Assembly: GCF_016055185.1 (NCBI RefSeq)
Contig: NZ_JAECVR010000009.1
Span: 89,024-153,023 of the forward strand
Length of the DNA stretch: 64,000 nt
Direction of reading: 5' to 3'
DNA from: Paenactinomyces guangxiensis
GTDB lineage: Bacteria; Bacillota; Bacilli; Thermoactinomycetales; Thermoactinomycetaceae
Shown: piece by piece, positions 27,096-34,912 of the stretch
Numbering within the stretch: position 1 is the first letter of the stretch
Layout of the letters: each line of letters opens with the position of its first letter
Notes under the pieces: generated by a model
What the model was told of the DNA's origin: nothing
Database searches by the model: none
The model's input: only the letters and a program-made list of their open reading frames with translations
Program-made: the position numbers and the translations under genes

Positions 27096-27755
27096 TTATG
27101 AAAGAACGGTAACGGCATGTATTCCTGACAGGTTTCGGATTTCCTCCTGCACATCAGGCTCGACAGGCTGATCGGTTTCAATTGACATCAACGCCTGAGA
27201 ACCTTTTTCCTTCCGCGAAACCTGCATAAAACCAATATTGATTTGGTGTATAGCCAAAACGGTAGCTACACGTGCGACAGCACCGTACTGATCATGGTGT
27301 AAAACGAGTAAGACAGGGTCATTTCCGGATAATTTCAGCTCAAAACCATTTAATTCAACAATTTCCATTTTCCCGCCGCCGATGGAAACGCCGACCACTT
27401 CCAGGCTTCCTTCTTCATCTTCAAGGCGAAGGCGGGCGGTGTTCGGATGATCTACCAGTTCTTCCGATTCACGGAAGGTAATTTCCACTCCCTCCTGGCG
27501 CGCGATATCGAGCGCATTGACAATCCGCTTGTCAAAGGTATCAAAGTCCAGGAGACCTCCGGCAAGAGCAATGTCTGTCCCGTGGCCCCGGTATGTTTTG
27601 GCAAACGAACCATAAAGGGTAATGGTGACCCGTTTGGGTCTGCGCCCAAAAATTTTCCTCGCGGCCCGGCCGATCCTTGCAGCACCGGCCGTATGGGAAC
27701 TGGAAGGCCCGATCATTACAGGACCAATTATATCAAAAACGGTACGATACTTCAT
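27096..27755 (-). CDS. sdaAB: L-serine dehydratase, beta chain
   Basis: 219 aa. The N-terminal SDH-beta domain starts KYRTVFDIIGPVMIGPSSSHTAGAARIG, and a C-terminal ACT domain (about 145-219, PVLLVLHHDQYGAVARVATVLA) probably senses serine. The ATG at 27755 is preferred over GTG three codons upstream. It lies directly before sdaAA in the operon. Confidence 0.96.
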   Translation of the reverse strand: MKYRTVFDIIGPVMIGPSSSHTAGAARIGRAARKIFGRRPKRVTITLYGSFAKTYRGHGTDIALAGGLLDFDTFDKRIVNALDIARQEGVEITFRESEELVDHPNTARLRLEDEEGSLEVVGVSIGGGKMEIVELNGFELKLSGNDPVLLVLHHDQYGAVARVATVLAIHQINIGFMQVSRKEKGSQALMSIETDQPVEPDVQEEIRNLSGIHAVTVLS

Positions 27756-27786
27756 AAGTGCCACCTGCCTGACGATCTTTTGCCCA

Positions 27787-28653
27787 TCACAGCTCCAGGG
27801 GGACTACGAGGCAGCCGATCGTTCCGGGTCCTGCGTGGGTGCCGACGATCGGCCCGATTTCAACGATAAGCCCCTCTTTCACATCATAGATGGATTTCAC
27901 TCTCTCCAGCCATTCTTCCGCCTGCTCCCTTCGGTCTGCATGCAAAATGGCCGCCGAAACGGGTCCTGCCGGAACTTTTTCCTGAAGCAATTCAAATACT
28001 CTGCTCACCGCTTTATTTTTGCCGCGGGCCTTGTCGATCGGATAAACTTCACCCTCATCATTAAGTGAAATGATCGGCTTAATATTGAGCAGAGAGCCTA
28101 CCAGTGCCGCAGCTTTGCCAATCCGTCCGCCCTTTTGCAGGTATTCGAGGGTGTCGACAAGGGCTGCCAGTCCTTCAGTCCGGCGCACCTTCTCAGCAAG
28201 AGAAACCAGCTCTTCCAGACTTTTTCCCTCTTTTGCCGCACGGGCAACAGCTACGACAATGATCCCGGCTGCATATGTAACCGTTTTGGAATCAAAGGTG
28301 ATGATTTTGACGTCTGGATTTTCTTCTTCAATCATCGCTTTCGCCAGCATGGCCGATTGATATGTACCACTCAATGCCGATGACAGATGAATGGAAAAAA
28401 TCTCGGTGGCTCCCTCTTGAATCGCTTCCCGATAGGCTTCTGCAAAATCGAGGGGAGACGGTTGAGATGTTGTCGGCAACTCCTGAACGACACCCATTTT
28501 TTGGTAAAATTCTGAAGGGCTCAAGGTTACTCTATCCAGATAAGATTCCCCGTCAATATGCACTTTGAGCGGCACTACAGAGATATTTAACTCTTCGGTC
28601 AGTTCCCTGGGGATATCTGAAGTACTGTCTGTAAAAATCTTTACATTCGCCAA
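27787..28653 (-). CDS. DegV-family fatty-acid-binding protein (FakB-like)
   Basis: 288 aa. The N-terminus VKIFTDSTSDIPRELTEELNI and the HLSSALSGTYQSA and GGRIGKAAALVGSLLNIKP motifs define DegV/FakB, which holds a fatty acid for phosphorylation by FakA. It lies 18 bp downstream of fakA, so the pair should form the Fak kinase that activates exogenous fatty acids to acyl-phosphates. These feed the same PlsX/PlsY step as the cluster at 10-17 kb. Chain specificity cannot be read. Confidence 0.9.
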   Translation of the reverse strand: MANVKIFTDSTSDIPRELTEELNISVVPLKVHIDGESYLDRVTLSPSEFYQKMGVVQELPTTSQPSPLDFAEAYREAIQEGATEIFSIHLSSALSGTYQSAMLAKAMIEEENPDVKIITFDSKTVTYAAGIIVVAVARAAKEGKSLEELVSLAEKVRRTEGLAALVDTLEYLQKGGRIGKAAALVGSLLNIKPIISLNDEGEVYPIDKARGKNKAVSRVFELLQEKVPAGPVSAAILHADRREQAEEWLERVKSIYDVKEGLIVEIGPIVGTHAGPGTIGCLVVPLEL

Positions 28654-28671
28654 TCAAAACACCTCCTTTGG

Positions 28672-30375
28672 TTATTCGACGGAGAATAAGAAATAATAGA
28701 GGGGCTGCCCTCCGTCATGCACTTCCAACTCGGTATCTGGATATTTGTTCTCGATAAAATCACTTACTTCCTTTACCTGGGCTTCAGTAACATCTTTTCC
28801 GCAGATCACAGTCACCACATCGGCTCCGTCACCCAGCATTGTTTCCAACAGCCCGCAAGCTGTTTCGATCATATCACGCCCGACTTTCTCAATCTTCCCT
28901 TCGCGGATGCCCAGAAAATCCCCTTCTTTAATCTCCATGCCATTCATATTGGAATCTCGGATGGCATAGGTGAGTTCACCTGATTGTACATGGCTATATG
29001 CTTCAATCATCTTCTGCTTATTGCTTTCCGGAGTTTCCTCGGGAGAGAAAGCGAGAAGGGCAGCCAGCCCCTGTGGAACCGTCCGGGTCGGGAGTACCGT
29101 AATCGGGGTATTCAGAACTTCGCTCACTTGCTCAGCAGTTAAGATAATATTTTTATTATTGGGTAACACCAGTATATGTTCGGCAGAAATTTGCTCAATC
29201 GCTTTAACAATATCCTCGGTACTGGGATTCATGGTTTGGCCGCCTTCAATGACCACATCCACACCCAGACTGCGGAAGATATTGGCGATTCCTTCTCCTG
29301 CCGCTACAGCGACAACCCCGTATTTCTTATCCGGTTTCCCTGTTTCCTCTTCCTCTTCAGCGCCCTGAACCGGACGGACGGTTGTTTTTCCTTCGGTCAC
29401 ATGTTCATACTGTTCACGCATGTTATCTATTTTGATACGCGTTAAATCACCATATGCCATGGCAAAATTAAGCGCATCCCCGGGATATTCCGCATGGATA
29501 TGTACTTTGACTAATTCATCGTCGGCAACCACTAACAATGAATCCCCAAAACGCCCCATCTCACGGCGAAACTGATTCTCATCAAATTCCTTCGTTTTGC
29601 GGCGATCCGTCTTCAACTGAACAATAAACTCCGTACAATAGCCATGCTCGATCTGGGAGGGGTCCAGTTTGGCCTGTGCGTTTTGCTCATGTGCCATTGA
29701 GGCGATGGAATCCAAATCGGGGAGATCGGCGGCCAAATCTTCCTCCACCGCCACATCGCCCTTTAACACGGATAACATACCTTCATAGATAAAAACAAGC
29801 CCCTGCCCTCCTGCGTCAACCACTCCTGTCTGTTTCAGCACGGGCAGTTTTTCCGGAGTGCGGGCAAGAGACCGGCGCGCTTCGTTGACAACGGCCTCCA
29901 TGACATCAACCGGATCTTCCTGGCCCCAGGAGCGCTTCATCCCCGCCTCTGCCGCTTCGCGGGAAACGGTAAGAATGGTGCCTTCTACCGGCTTAATGAC
30001 CGCTTTGTATGCCGTCTCTACTCCACGCTGGAAAGCGTCCGACAGCTGCCGGGGATTAATCACCGACTTATCTGAAACCGCCTTGGCAAAGCCGCGGAAC
30101 AGCTGGGATAAAATCACGCCCGAGTTTCCACGCGCACCCATCAACAAGCCTTTTGAAAGCGCTTCCGCCAGTTTTCCCACTGTTTTCGTTTCTCTTACTT
30201 TTTCCATTTCCTTGACACCTGAGGTCAAGGTTAAATTCATATTGGTTCCGGTATCTCCATCCGGAACAGGAAACACATTTAAAGCATTCACCGTCTCCAC
30301 ATGCTTATCCAGGTTTTTGGCTCCCGCACGCATCATTTGTAAAAACAGAGCTGCATCGATTTGTTGCTGTGCCAA
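28672..30375 (-). CDS. fakA: Fatty-acid kinase catalytic subunit FakA (YloV, DAK2 family)
   Basis: 567 aa. The N-terminal Dak2-like kinase domain has VFPVPDGDTGTNMNLTL (ATP/metal aspartates, about residues 35-47) and LLMGARGNSGVILSQLFRG. The middle and C-terminal regions (VVAVAAGEGIANIF, ILPNNKNI) match YloV/FakA. It phosphorylates a fatty acid held by a FakB partner (the adjacent DegV protein). It follows yloU by 12 bp. Confidence 0.95.
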   Translation of the reverse strand: MAQQQIDAALFLQMMRAGAKNLDKHVETVNALNVFPVPDGDTGTNMNLTLTSGVKEMEKVRETKTVGKLAEALSKGLLMGARGNSGVILSQLFRGFAKAVSDKSVINPRQLSDAFQRGVETAYKAVIKPVEGTILTVSREAAEAGMKRSWGQEDPVDVMEAVVNEARRSLARTPEKLPVLKQTGVVDAGGQGLVFIYEGMLSVLKGDVAVEEDLAADLPDLDSIASMAHEQNAQAKLDPSQIEHGYCTEFIVQLKTDRRKTKEFDENQFRREMGRFGDSLLVVADDELVKVHIHAEYPGDALNFAMAYGDLTRIKIDNMREQYEHVTEGKTTVRPVQGAEEEEETGKPDKKYGVVAVAAGEGIANIFRSLGVDVVIEGGQTMNPSTEDIVKAIEQISAEHILVLPNNKNIILTAEQVSEVLNTPITVLPTRTVPQGLAALLAFSPEETPESNKQKMIEAYSHVQSGELTYAIRDSNMNGMEIKEGDFLGIREGKIEKVGRDMIETACGLLETMLGDGADVVTVICGKDVTEAQVKEVSDFIENKYPDTELEVHDGGQPLYYFLFSVE

Positions 30376-30387
30376 CAGTGTTCCTCC

Positions 30388-30753
30388 TTACTCTTCGTTG
30401 ACCAGTCGAACACCTTGTACAAAGATGTTCACATGGTTTACTTTCAACCCAATCATCTGCTCCAATGTATACTTCACTTTGGATTGAACGTTATGGGCTA
30501 CTTCAGATATCTTGGTTCCATAACCGACAATAATGTACATATCAATAATAACTTCGCCCTCTTCAGTTCTCACTTCAATGCCTTTGCTCAAATTTTCTCG
30601 TCCCAGCAGTTCTGTGATTCCGTCTTTGAGCTGGCTGCGTGAAGCCATTCCGACCAGGCCATAGCAATCAAGGGCTGCAACTCCGGCGACCGTAGCGATC
30701 ACTTCGTTTGCCACTTCGATTTGACCTAAGTTTGTTGATACTTCTAAACTCAT
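30388..30753 (-). CDS. Asp23/Gls24-family envelope stress protein (YloU)
   Basis: 121 aa. EVSTNLGQIEVANEVIATVAGVAALDCYGLVGMASR and the later VIIDMYIIVGYGTKISEVAHNVQSKVKYTLEQM are typical of Asp23. It is cytoplasmic and usually membrane-associated through partners. The ATG at 30753 follows GGGAGGAA; an upstream reading adds 30 unrelated residues. It begins the yloU-fakA-degV-sda-recG run and is divergent from rpmB. Confidence 0.93.
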   Translation of the reverse strand: MSLEVSTNLGQIEVANEVIATVAGVAALDCYGLVGMASRSQLKDGITELLGRENLSKGIEVRTEEGEVIIDMYIIVGYGTKISEVAHNVQSKVKYTLEQMIGLKVNHVNIFVQGVRLVNEE

Positions 30754-30868
30754 GTGTATTCCTCCCTGAAATAGAGGTTTCTTAAGGCTGTCAGCTAGGA
30801 CAATTGTACAATAACGACAGCAAGAAGGAAAGCATATCAACAATCATCTTACTTGACGTTTCTTCTCC

Positions 30869-30897
30869 TTGCAAGGTTGAAAAAGGTGTGCTAAAAT
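30869..30897 (+). promoter_or_regulatory. Sigma-A promoter upstream of rpmB
   Basis: TTGCAA (30869-30874), a 17-nt spacer, then TAAAAT (30892-30897). The distance to rpmB (about 225 nt) would give a long leader. I saw no recognisable leader-binding site in it. Confidence 0.5.
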
Positions 30898-31128
30898 GTG
30901 CAGGTGTTTAGTTACCTTTGTTGCGTTGGAATGAAGAGTGATGGAACCTTTTGTCAAGTGCAACAAGGATAAAACAATAAACGCACGGATCTGCGCTTGT
31001 GTCTTACACATCCCCACTGACAATTTTTCAGTTGATAAAATTTATACAGTGGTGACAACCGCCGTGCCTGTTGGAGTTAGAAAAGATGTACCTGTTTGTG
31101 ACGGATGGAGATAGGAGGTGCGATGCAA

Positions 31129-31317
31129 ATGGCTCGTCGTTGCTTTATTACCGGCAAAGAAGGACGTACTGGAAACAAAGTTAGCCACTCCAACCGCAAG
31201 ACCAGAAAAAAATGGGGCGCTAACGTGCAAAAAGTGCGTATCCTCGTTGACGGAAAACCAAAACGTGTTTATGTGAGCACTCGTGCTCTTAAATCCGGCA
31301 AAGTGACCCGCGTATAA
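31129..31317 (+). CDS. rpmB: 50S ribosomal protein L28
   Basis: 62 aa, basic. It has [21 protein letters not shown] and the C-terminal [24 protein letters not shown], as in B. subtilis L28. It has lost the zinc-binding cysteine pairs, keeping one Cys. The ATG at 31129 is ten bases after AGGAGG; an in-frame ATG two codons earlier is too close. Confidence 0.97.
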   Translation: MARRCFITGKEGRTGNKVSHSNRKTRKKWGANVQKVRILVDGKPKRVYVSTRALKSGKVTRV

Positions 31318-31332
31318 CAAACGGAAACTTTC

Positions 31333-31362
31333 AGGGCGGCCTAAAAGGTCGCCCTTACTTAT
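31333..31362 (+). terminator. Terminator of rpmB
   Basis: AGGGCGGCC, a 5-nt loop TAAAA, GGTCGCCCT (31333-31341 with 31347-31355) and a short T-rich tail, 16 bp after the rpmB stop. Confidence 0.7.
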
Positions 31363-31785
31363 TTCCGTTCGCAGCATAAATGGAGGTTTTTAGCCGGCTG
31401 ACTAACATACCGGGGCATTGTCAACTCCCGTACAATTCAAATAAGCCCCGCCCCCTGGACCAACACTCTTTTTCCTGCTTTTTAGGTTACATTGTATACG
31501 TCTAAAATAGATTCCATTATTTCTCCTCCCCTGTACAAAGATTAGAAGGAGATGAGAAACAGTCAGATAAAATGTAGAAATAAGTAGACAAAAGGATTTC
31601 ATGGTCTCAGGAAAAGGAAAAATCATCTTCTTGATCGAACGTATGATCGAGGATGTGAATGGATACCCCTAACATTTAAAACAGAAATTCACCCCGGGAG
31701 TTGAAATCGACCTGGGAGAAAAATAAAATCTCAGCTTGATCACTTCATCAGAAACTTTGCAGCTTTGCACCGTTTCTGTCAGCAC
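31363..31785. other. Intergenic region without a supported gene
   Basis: About 420 bp between rpmB and spoVM. On the minus strand a strong GGGGAGGAG precedes an ATG (31517) with only 11 codons. An overlapping minus frame to 31402 has a hydrophobic N-terminus and two cysteines near its end but no ribosome-binding site. I do not call either a gene. Confidence 0.4.
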
Positions 31786-31787
31786 AA

Positions 31788-31823
31788 AAAAACGAGCCGA
31801 ATCTGATCGTTCAACTCGTTTTT
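31788..31823 (-). terminator. Terminator of spoVM
   Basis: AAAAACGAG (31788-31796) pairs with CTCGTTTTT (31815-31823). On the minus strand it ends in seven T just after spoVM. Confidence 0.82.
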
Positions 31824-31836
31824 GCCCCGGTCCGGG

Positions 31837-31917
31837 TCAGTCTTTTTTTAGTACACCTAATATCGCTTTAACCATCCCACCGAGGAATTTCGGAAGCTTG
31901 ATGGTATAAAATTTCAC
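31837..31917 (-). CDS. spoVM: Stage V sporulation protein SpoVM (26 aa)
   Basis: GTG start at 31917, seven bases after AAGGGGTG. The 26-residue product begins MKFYTIKLPKFLGG and ends LGVLKKD, differing from B. subtilis SpoVM at only a few positions. This amphipathic helix recognises the convex forespore membrane and anchors SpoIVA for coat and cortex assembly. Pro9, important for curvature sensing, is kept. The location between rpmB and thiN matches B. subtilis. Confidence 0.95.
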   Translation of the reverse strand: MKFYTIKLPKFLGGMVKAILGVLKKD

Positions 31918-32075
31918 ACCGGTTCACCCCTTACCCCAGTTGGTCATCAATGTTCCACGGCCAGCTACCGCATCAGCCTCTTCACTTATTTATATTCTAT
32001 AGACTTCAATGTGTACCTAGAACAGCGGATCAAATTTCCGCGAAAGGGTGAGGTTTGGGGTGAAGATTTTCACTG

Positions 32076-32726
32076 TTAATCTCTGCTTTCCACCAGCAGG
32101 CATTTCCCTCTTTCAAACGTCAATGTCGCTTTTTCTTCACTCAGTTCGTTGCTGATCCCCCGCGTCAATCCCCGATACAATGATTCTTTATTTAAAGGGT
32201 ATAAAAAACCCCTGGTTGTAATTCCCTCCACACATTCTGTCACCGGAATCAGTGAAACAAAGGAAAAGTTTTCTTTGACGAATAAAACTTCTGCCGGTCC
32301 AGTGACAAGGCGAATCCGATTGCAGCGGTGATACAGGCATCCCCGGACTCCCTGTTGCTCCATCCACTCAAGCAAACCGACATTAGCCAGGGTATGATCG
32401 AAGCGAGAGCCTCCCAGTGCTCCTAAAATAATGATTTCATCAGGTTTTTTCTTAATCGCTTCTCTGACAGCATACTGGGTATCTGTCTCCGCTTTTGCGG
32501 CTGGCAACCGTTTAATGAGTATTCCCTGCCGGGCCAGTTCCGCCACAAAACTTTCGCCGGCTGTATCAAAATCCCCGACCGCCAAATGAGGGACGATCCC
32601 CGCTTGCCAACATTTTACCGCTCCCCCGTCCGCAGCGATAATCCAGTCCCGCTCCCGATGCAGCAGTGAGAAATCGCTGTTATCCACATCCCCGCCTGCA
32701 ACTACAAAAACTCTGCGCTTGGACAT
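32076..32726 (-). CDS. thiN: Thiamine pyrophosphokinase
   Basis: 216 aa; makes thiamine diphosphate from thiamine and ATP. FVVAGGDVDNSDF near the N-terminus, IIAADGGAVKCWQAGIVPHLAVGDFDTAG and GALGGSRFDHTLANVGLL are the family's nucleotide and metal-binding segments. It is 16 bp after thiT, giving uptake plus activation in one unit. Confidence 0.95.
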   Translation of the reverse strand: MSKRRVFVVAGGDVDNSDFSLLHRERDWIIAADGGAVKCWQAGIVPHLAVGDFDTAGESFVAELARQGILIKRLPAAKAETDTQYAVREAIKKKPDEIIILGALGGSRFDHTLANVGLLEWMEQQGVRGCLYHRCNRIRLVTGPAEVLFVKENFSFVSLIPVTECVEGITTRGFLYPLNKESLYRGLTRGISNELSEEKATLTFERGKCLLVESRD

Positions 32727-32742
32727 ATTTCTTTCCGGATTC

Positions 32743-33294
32743 TTAACGCTGTCTGAATACCAGTTGGGGGGCGGTATAGATCATTAACATCATGGCGAGG
32801 AAAGAGAGCAAAACTCCCGGCAAAATATATGTGATATTATACACAAATGAGTACATATAGACGGACTGCCCTTTCGGCGCGTACTCAGCAAAAAAGATGA
32901 CACCGGAAAGGAAATGGGTGAGCAAACGAAAAGCCCCTGCCAGCAAAAGACCGGAACCGGCAATGACCAGTTTTGTTTTGCGGCTCTGGTTCTCTTTCAG
33001 ACCAAACCAGCCCGCCAATCCCAGTACAGCAAAGGCGGCCGGATAGTCCAAAATCGCCTGTACAGGATGAACCACATAACCGCCAAACATCATTAACAGA
33101 ATACCTGTCAAAAGTCCGCCTGTCACTCCGGCCATCCAGCCGCGGCGAAATGCCAGCACGGCGATTGGGATCATCACCAGGGTGACGGAACCGCCTTGCG
33201 GCATTTTAAAAAGAGTCAATTTGTCAAGCACCACGGCAATTGCAGTCATAATGGCAATTTCCACCATCGTGATTAATCGGCTGCTCTGGCTCAT
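32743..33294 (-). CDS. thiT: ThiT, thiamine-specific S component of an ECF transporter
   Basis: 183 aa with about six membrane helices. It has the ThiT signatures LTLFKMPQGGSVTLVMIPI, RRGWMAGVTGGLLTGILLMMFGG and YILPGVLLSFLAMM. It binds thiamine with high affinity and shares the EcfAA'T energy module encoded elsewhere. It lies between rpe and thiN, where B. subtilis has no thiT. I saw no thi-box riboswitch upstream. Confidence 0.93.
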   Translation of the reverse strand: MSQSSRLITMVEIAIMTAIAVVLDKLTLFKMPQGGSVTLVMIPIAVLAFRRGWMAGVTGGLLTGILLMMFGGYVVHPVQAILDYPAAFAVLGLAGWFGLKENQSRKTKLVIAGSGLLLAGAFRLLTHFLSGVIFFAEYAPKGQSVYMYSFVYNITYILPGVLLSFLAMMLMIYTAPQLVFRQR

Positions 33295-33332
33295 ATTGCC
33301 TACATACCTCCTGCTGTAAATCTTAGATGCAA

Positions 33333-33986
33333 TCAGATCTTTTTCCGAAGGGAAAGCAGGGCCTCCTCCCGATTTTCCGCCCCAAAAACCGCCGAACCCG
33401 CGACCAGGACAGTGGCTCCGGAGCTTACCGCTTCAGGGGCCGTCTGCGAATTGATCCCCCCGTCAACTTCAATTTCGACATCGGTTGCTCCCTGTGCCTG
33501 CAAGAGATCCCGCAGTTGCCGGATCTTATGTAAACAGTTTGGGATAAAGGATTGCCCGCCAAATCCGGGGTTCACCGTCATCACCAGGACAAGGTCCACA
33601 TCGGATAGAACCGGCTCAATCGCGGATACCGGTGTCGCCGGGTTGATGACCACTCCGGCTCTGGCTCCCAGTTCTTTAATGTGATAAATGGTTCGATGCA
33701 GATGGGGACAGGCTTCCTGGTGAACGGAGATCAGATCTGCTCCGCTTTTGGCAAATGCCTCAATATAACGGTCCGGCTGCTCAATCATCAGATGCACATC
33801 AAGCGGCAAACGGGTATGGGGACGGATCGACTCCACGATCAGCGGACCAAGGGTAATGTTGGGAACAAAGTGGCCGTCCATTACATCGACATGAATCCAG
33901 TCAGCCCCCGCCCGTTCAACTTCGGCAATCTCCTCCCGCAGGCGGGAAAAGTCAGCTGACAGGATGGAGGGTGCGATTTTCACCAA
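33333..33986 (-). CDS. rpe: Ribulose-phosphate 3-epimerase
   Basis: 217-aa TIM barrel; interconverts ribulose-5-P and xylulose-5-P in the pentose phosphate pathway. Motifs IAPSILSADFSRL, HVDVMDGHFVPNITLGP (metal-binding His/Asp), VMTVNPGFGGQSF and EVDGGINSQTAP are complete. Start is TTG (33986) or the next codon GTG, both downstream of GGAGG. It is 2 bp from rsgA, probably translationally coupled. Confidence 0.97.
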   Translation of the reverse strand: MVKIAPSILSADFSRLREEIAEVERAGADWIHVDVMDGHFVPNITLGPLIVESIRPHTRLPLDVHLMIEQPDRYIEAFAKSGADLISVHQEACPHLHRTIYHIKELGARAGVVINPATPVSAIEPVLSDVDLVLVMTVNPGFGGQSFIPNCLHKIRQLRDLLQAQGATDVEIEVDGGINSQTAPEAVSSGATVLVAGSAVFGAENREEALLSLRKKI

Positions 33987-33988
33987 AG

Positions 33989-34876
33989 TTAATACCTCCT
34001 CTGCTGTTGTTTGATCTCATCCAGAAACTGCAAATAATTGTGATAGCGCTCCTGGTGAATCTCTTGCCGTTCCACTGCCTCCCGTACCTCGCAGCCCGGT
34101 TCGTTGCCATGCAGACAACCGCGAAATCGGCAACAGGCTGCATGCTCCGCAAACTCGGGAAAATAATCGCTCAGTTCCCCGGGTTCAAAGCCTTGAAAGC
34201 TGAGCTGGCTGAATCCGGGTGTATCTGCTACCTGACCCCCGCTGGGCAGGGGAAGCAGCTCAACCTGGCGGGTCGTATGGCGGCCCCGCCCCAGCTTTTG
34301 GCTTACCGTTCCCGTTTGTAATTGATAACCGGGAAGCAACCGGTTTAAGAGCGATGACTTGCCCACCCCGGACTGTCCGGCCAATACGGAGACACGGCCG
34401 TTAAGATGTTCCTTCAGTTGATCCAGGCCTACTTGAGTGTGAATGCTGGTAGCAAGCACCGGATAACCTGCCGGTTCATAAATGGCCCGGATCTGTTCCA
34501 CCTCCCGGTCATCAGACACAAGATCGCGCTTGGTCAGACAGATCACAATTGTCAGCCCTTCCCGCTCACCGTGGACGAGAAAACGGTCAACCGGCATTTG
34601 CTGAAAGTCTGGTTCCCGCAGAGAACAAACAACCACCGCCTGTTCAACATTGGCGATGGGTGGTCGCAGGAGTTCAGTTTGACGGGGTTGAACGGAGGTC
34701 ACCACGCCTTCGCCCAACCCCGTCATTTCAAATTCTACATTGTCGCCAACCAGCGGTGTCAGTTTTTTCTTTTTAAACTTAAATACCCCGCGCGCCCGGC
34801 ACTGAATCTCTTCTCCCTCAGGCGTGCGCACGTAGTAAAATCCGCTGATCGCTTTGACGATTTGCCCTGCCGGCAT
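33989..34876 (-). CDS. rsgA: Ribosome small-subunit GTPase RsgA (YloQ)
   Basis: 295 aa. An OB-fold N-terminus is followed by a circularly permuted GTPase domain: G4 CLTKRDL precedes G1 GQSGVGKSSLLN, and G3 is DTPGFSQL. A C-terminal zinc motif (CCRFRGCLHGNEPGCEV) completes the family pattern. It checks late 30S maturation. AAGGAGG precedes the ATG. Confidence 0.97.
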   Translation of the reverse strand: MPAGQIVKAISGFYYVRTPEGEEIQCRARGVFKFKKKKLTPLVGDNVEFEMTGLGEGVVTSVQPRQTELLRPPIANVEQAVVVCSLREPDFQQMPVDRFLVHGEREGLTIVICLTKRDLVSDDREVEQIRAIYEPAGYPVLATSIHTQVGLDQLKEHLNGRVSVLAGQSGVGKSSLLNRLLPGYQLQTGTVSQKLGRGRHTTRQVELLPLPSGGQVADTPGFSQLSFQGFEPGELSDYFPEFAEHAACCRFRGCLHGNEPGCEVREAVERQEIHQERYHNYLQFLDEIKQQQRRY

Positions 34877-34912
34877 GACAGACCTCCTTGAATGTAAATA
34901 GGACTCATTTGC

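Noticed and set aside
31602..31672. Short plus-strand frame after AAAAGG
   Set aside because: On careful reading it stops after ten codons.
33295..33332. Possible TPP riboswitch upstream of thiT
   Set aside because: The gap between rpe and thiT is only 38 bp and has no aptamer-like sequence.
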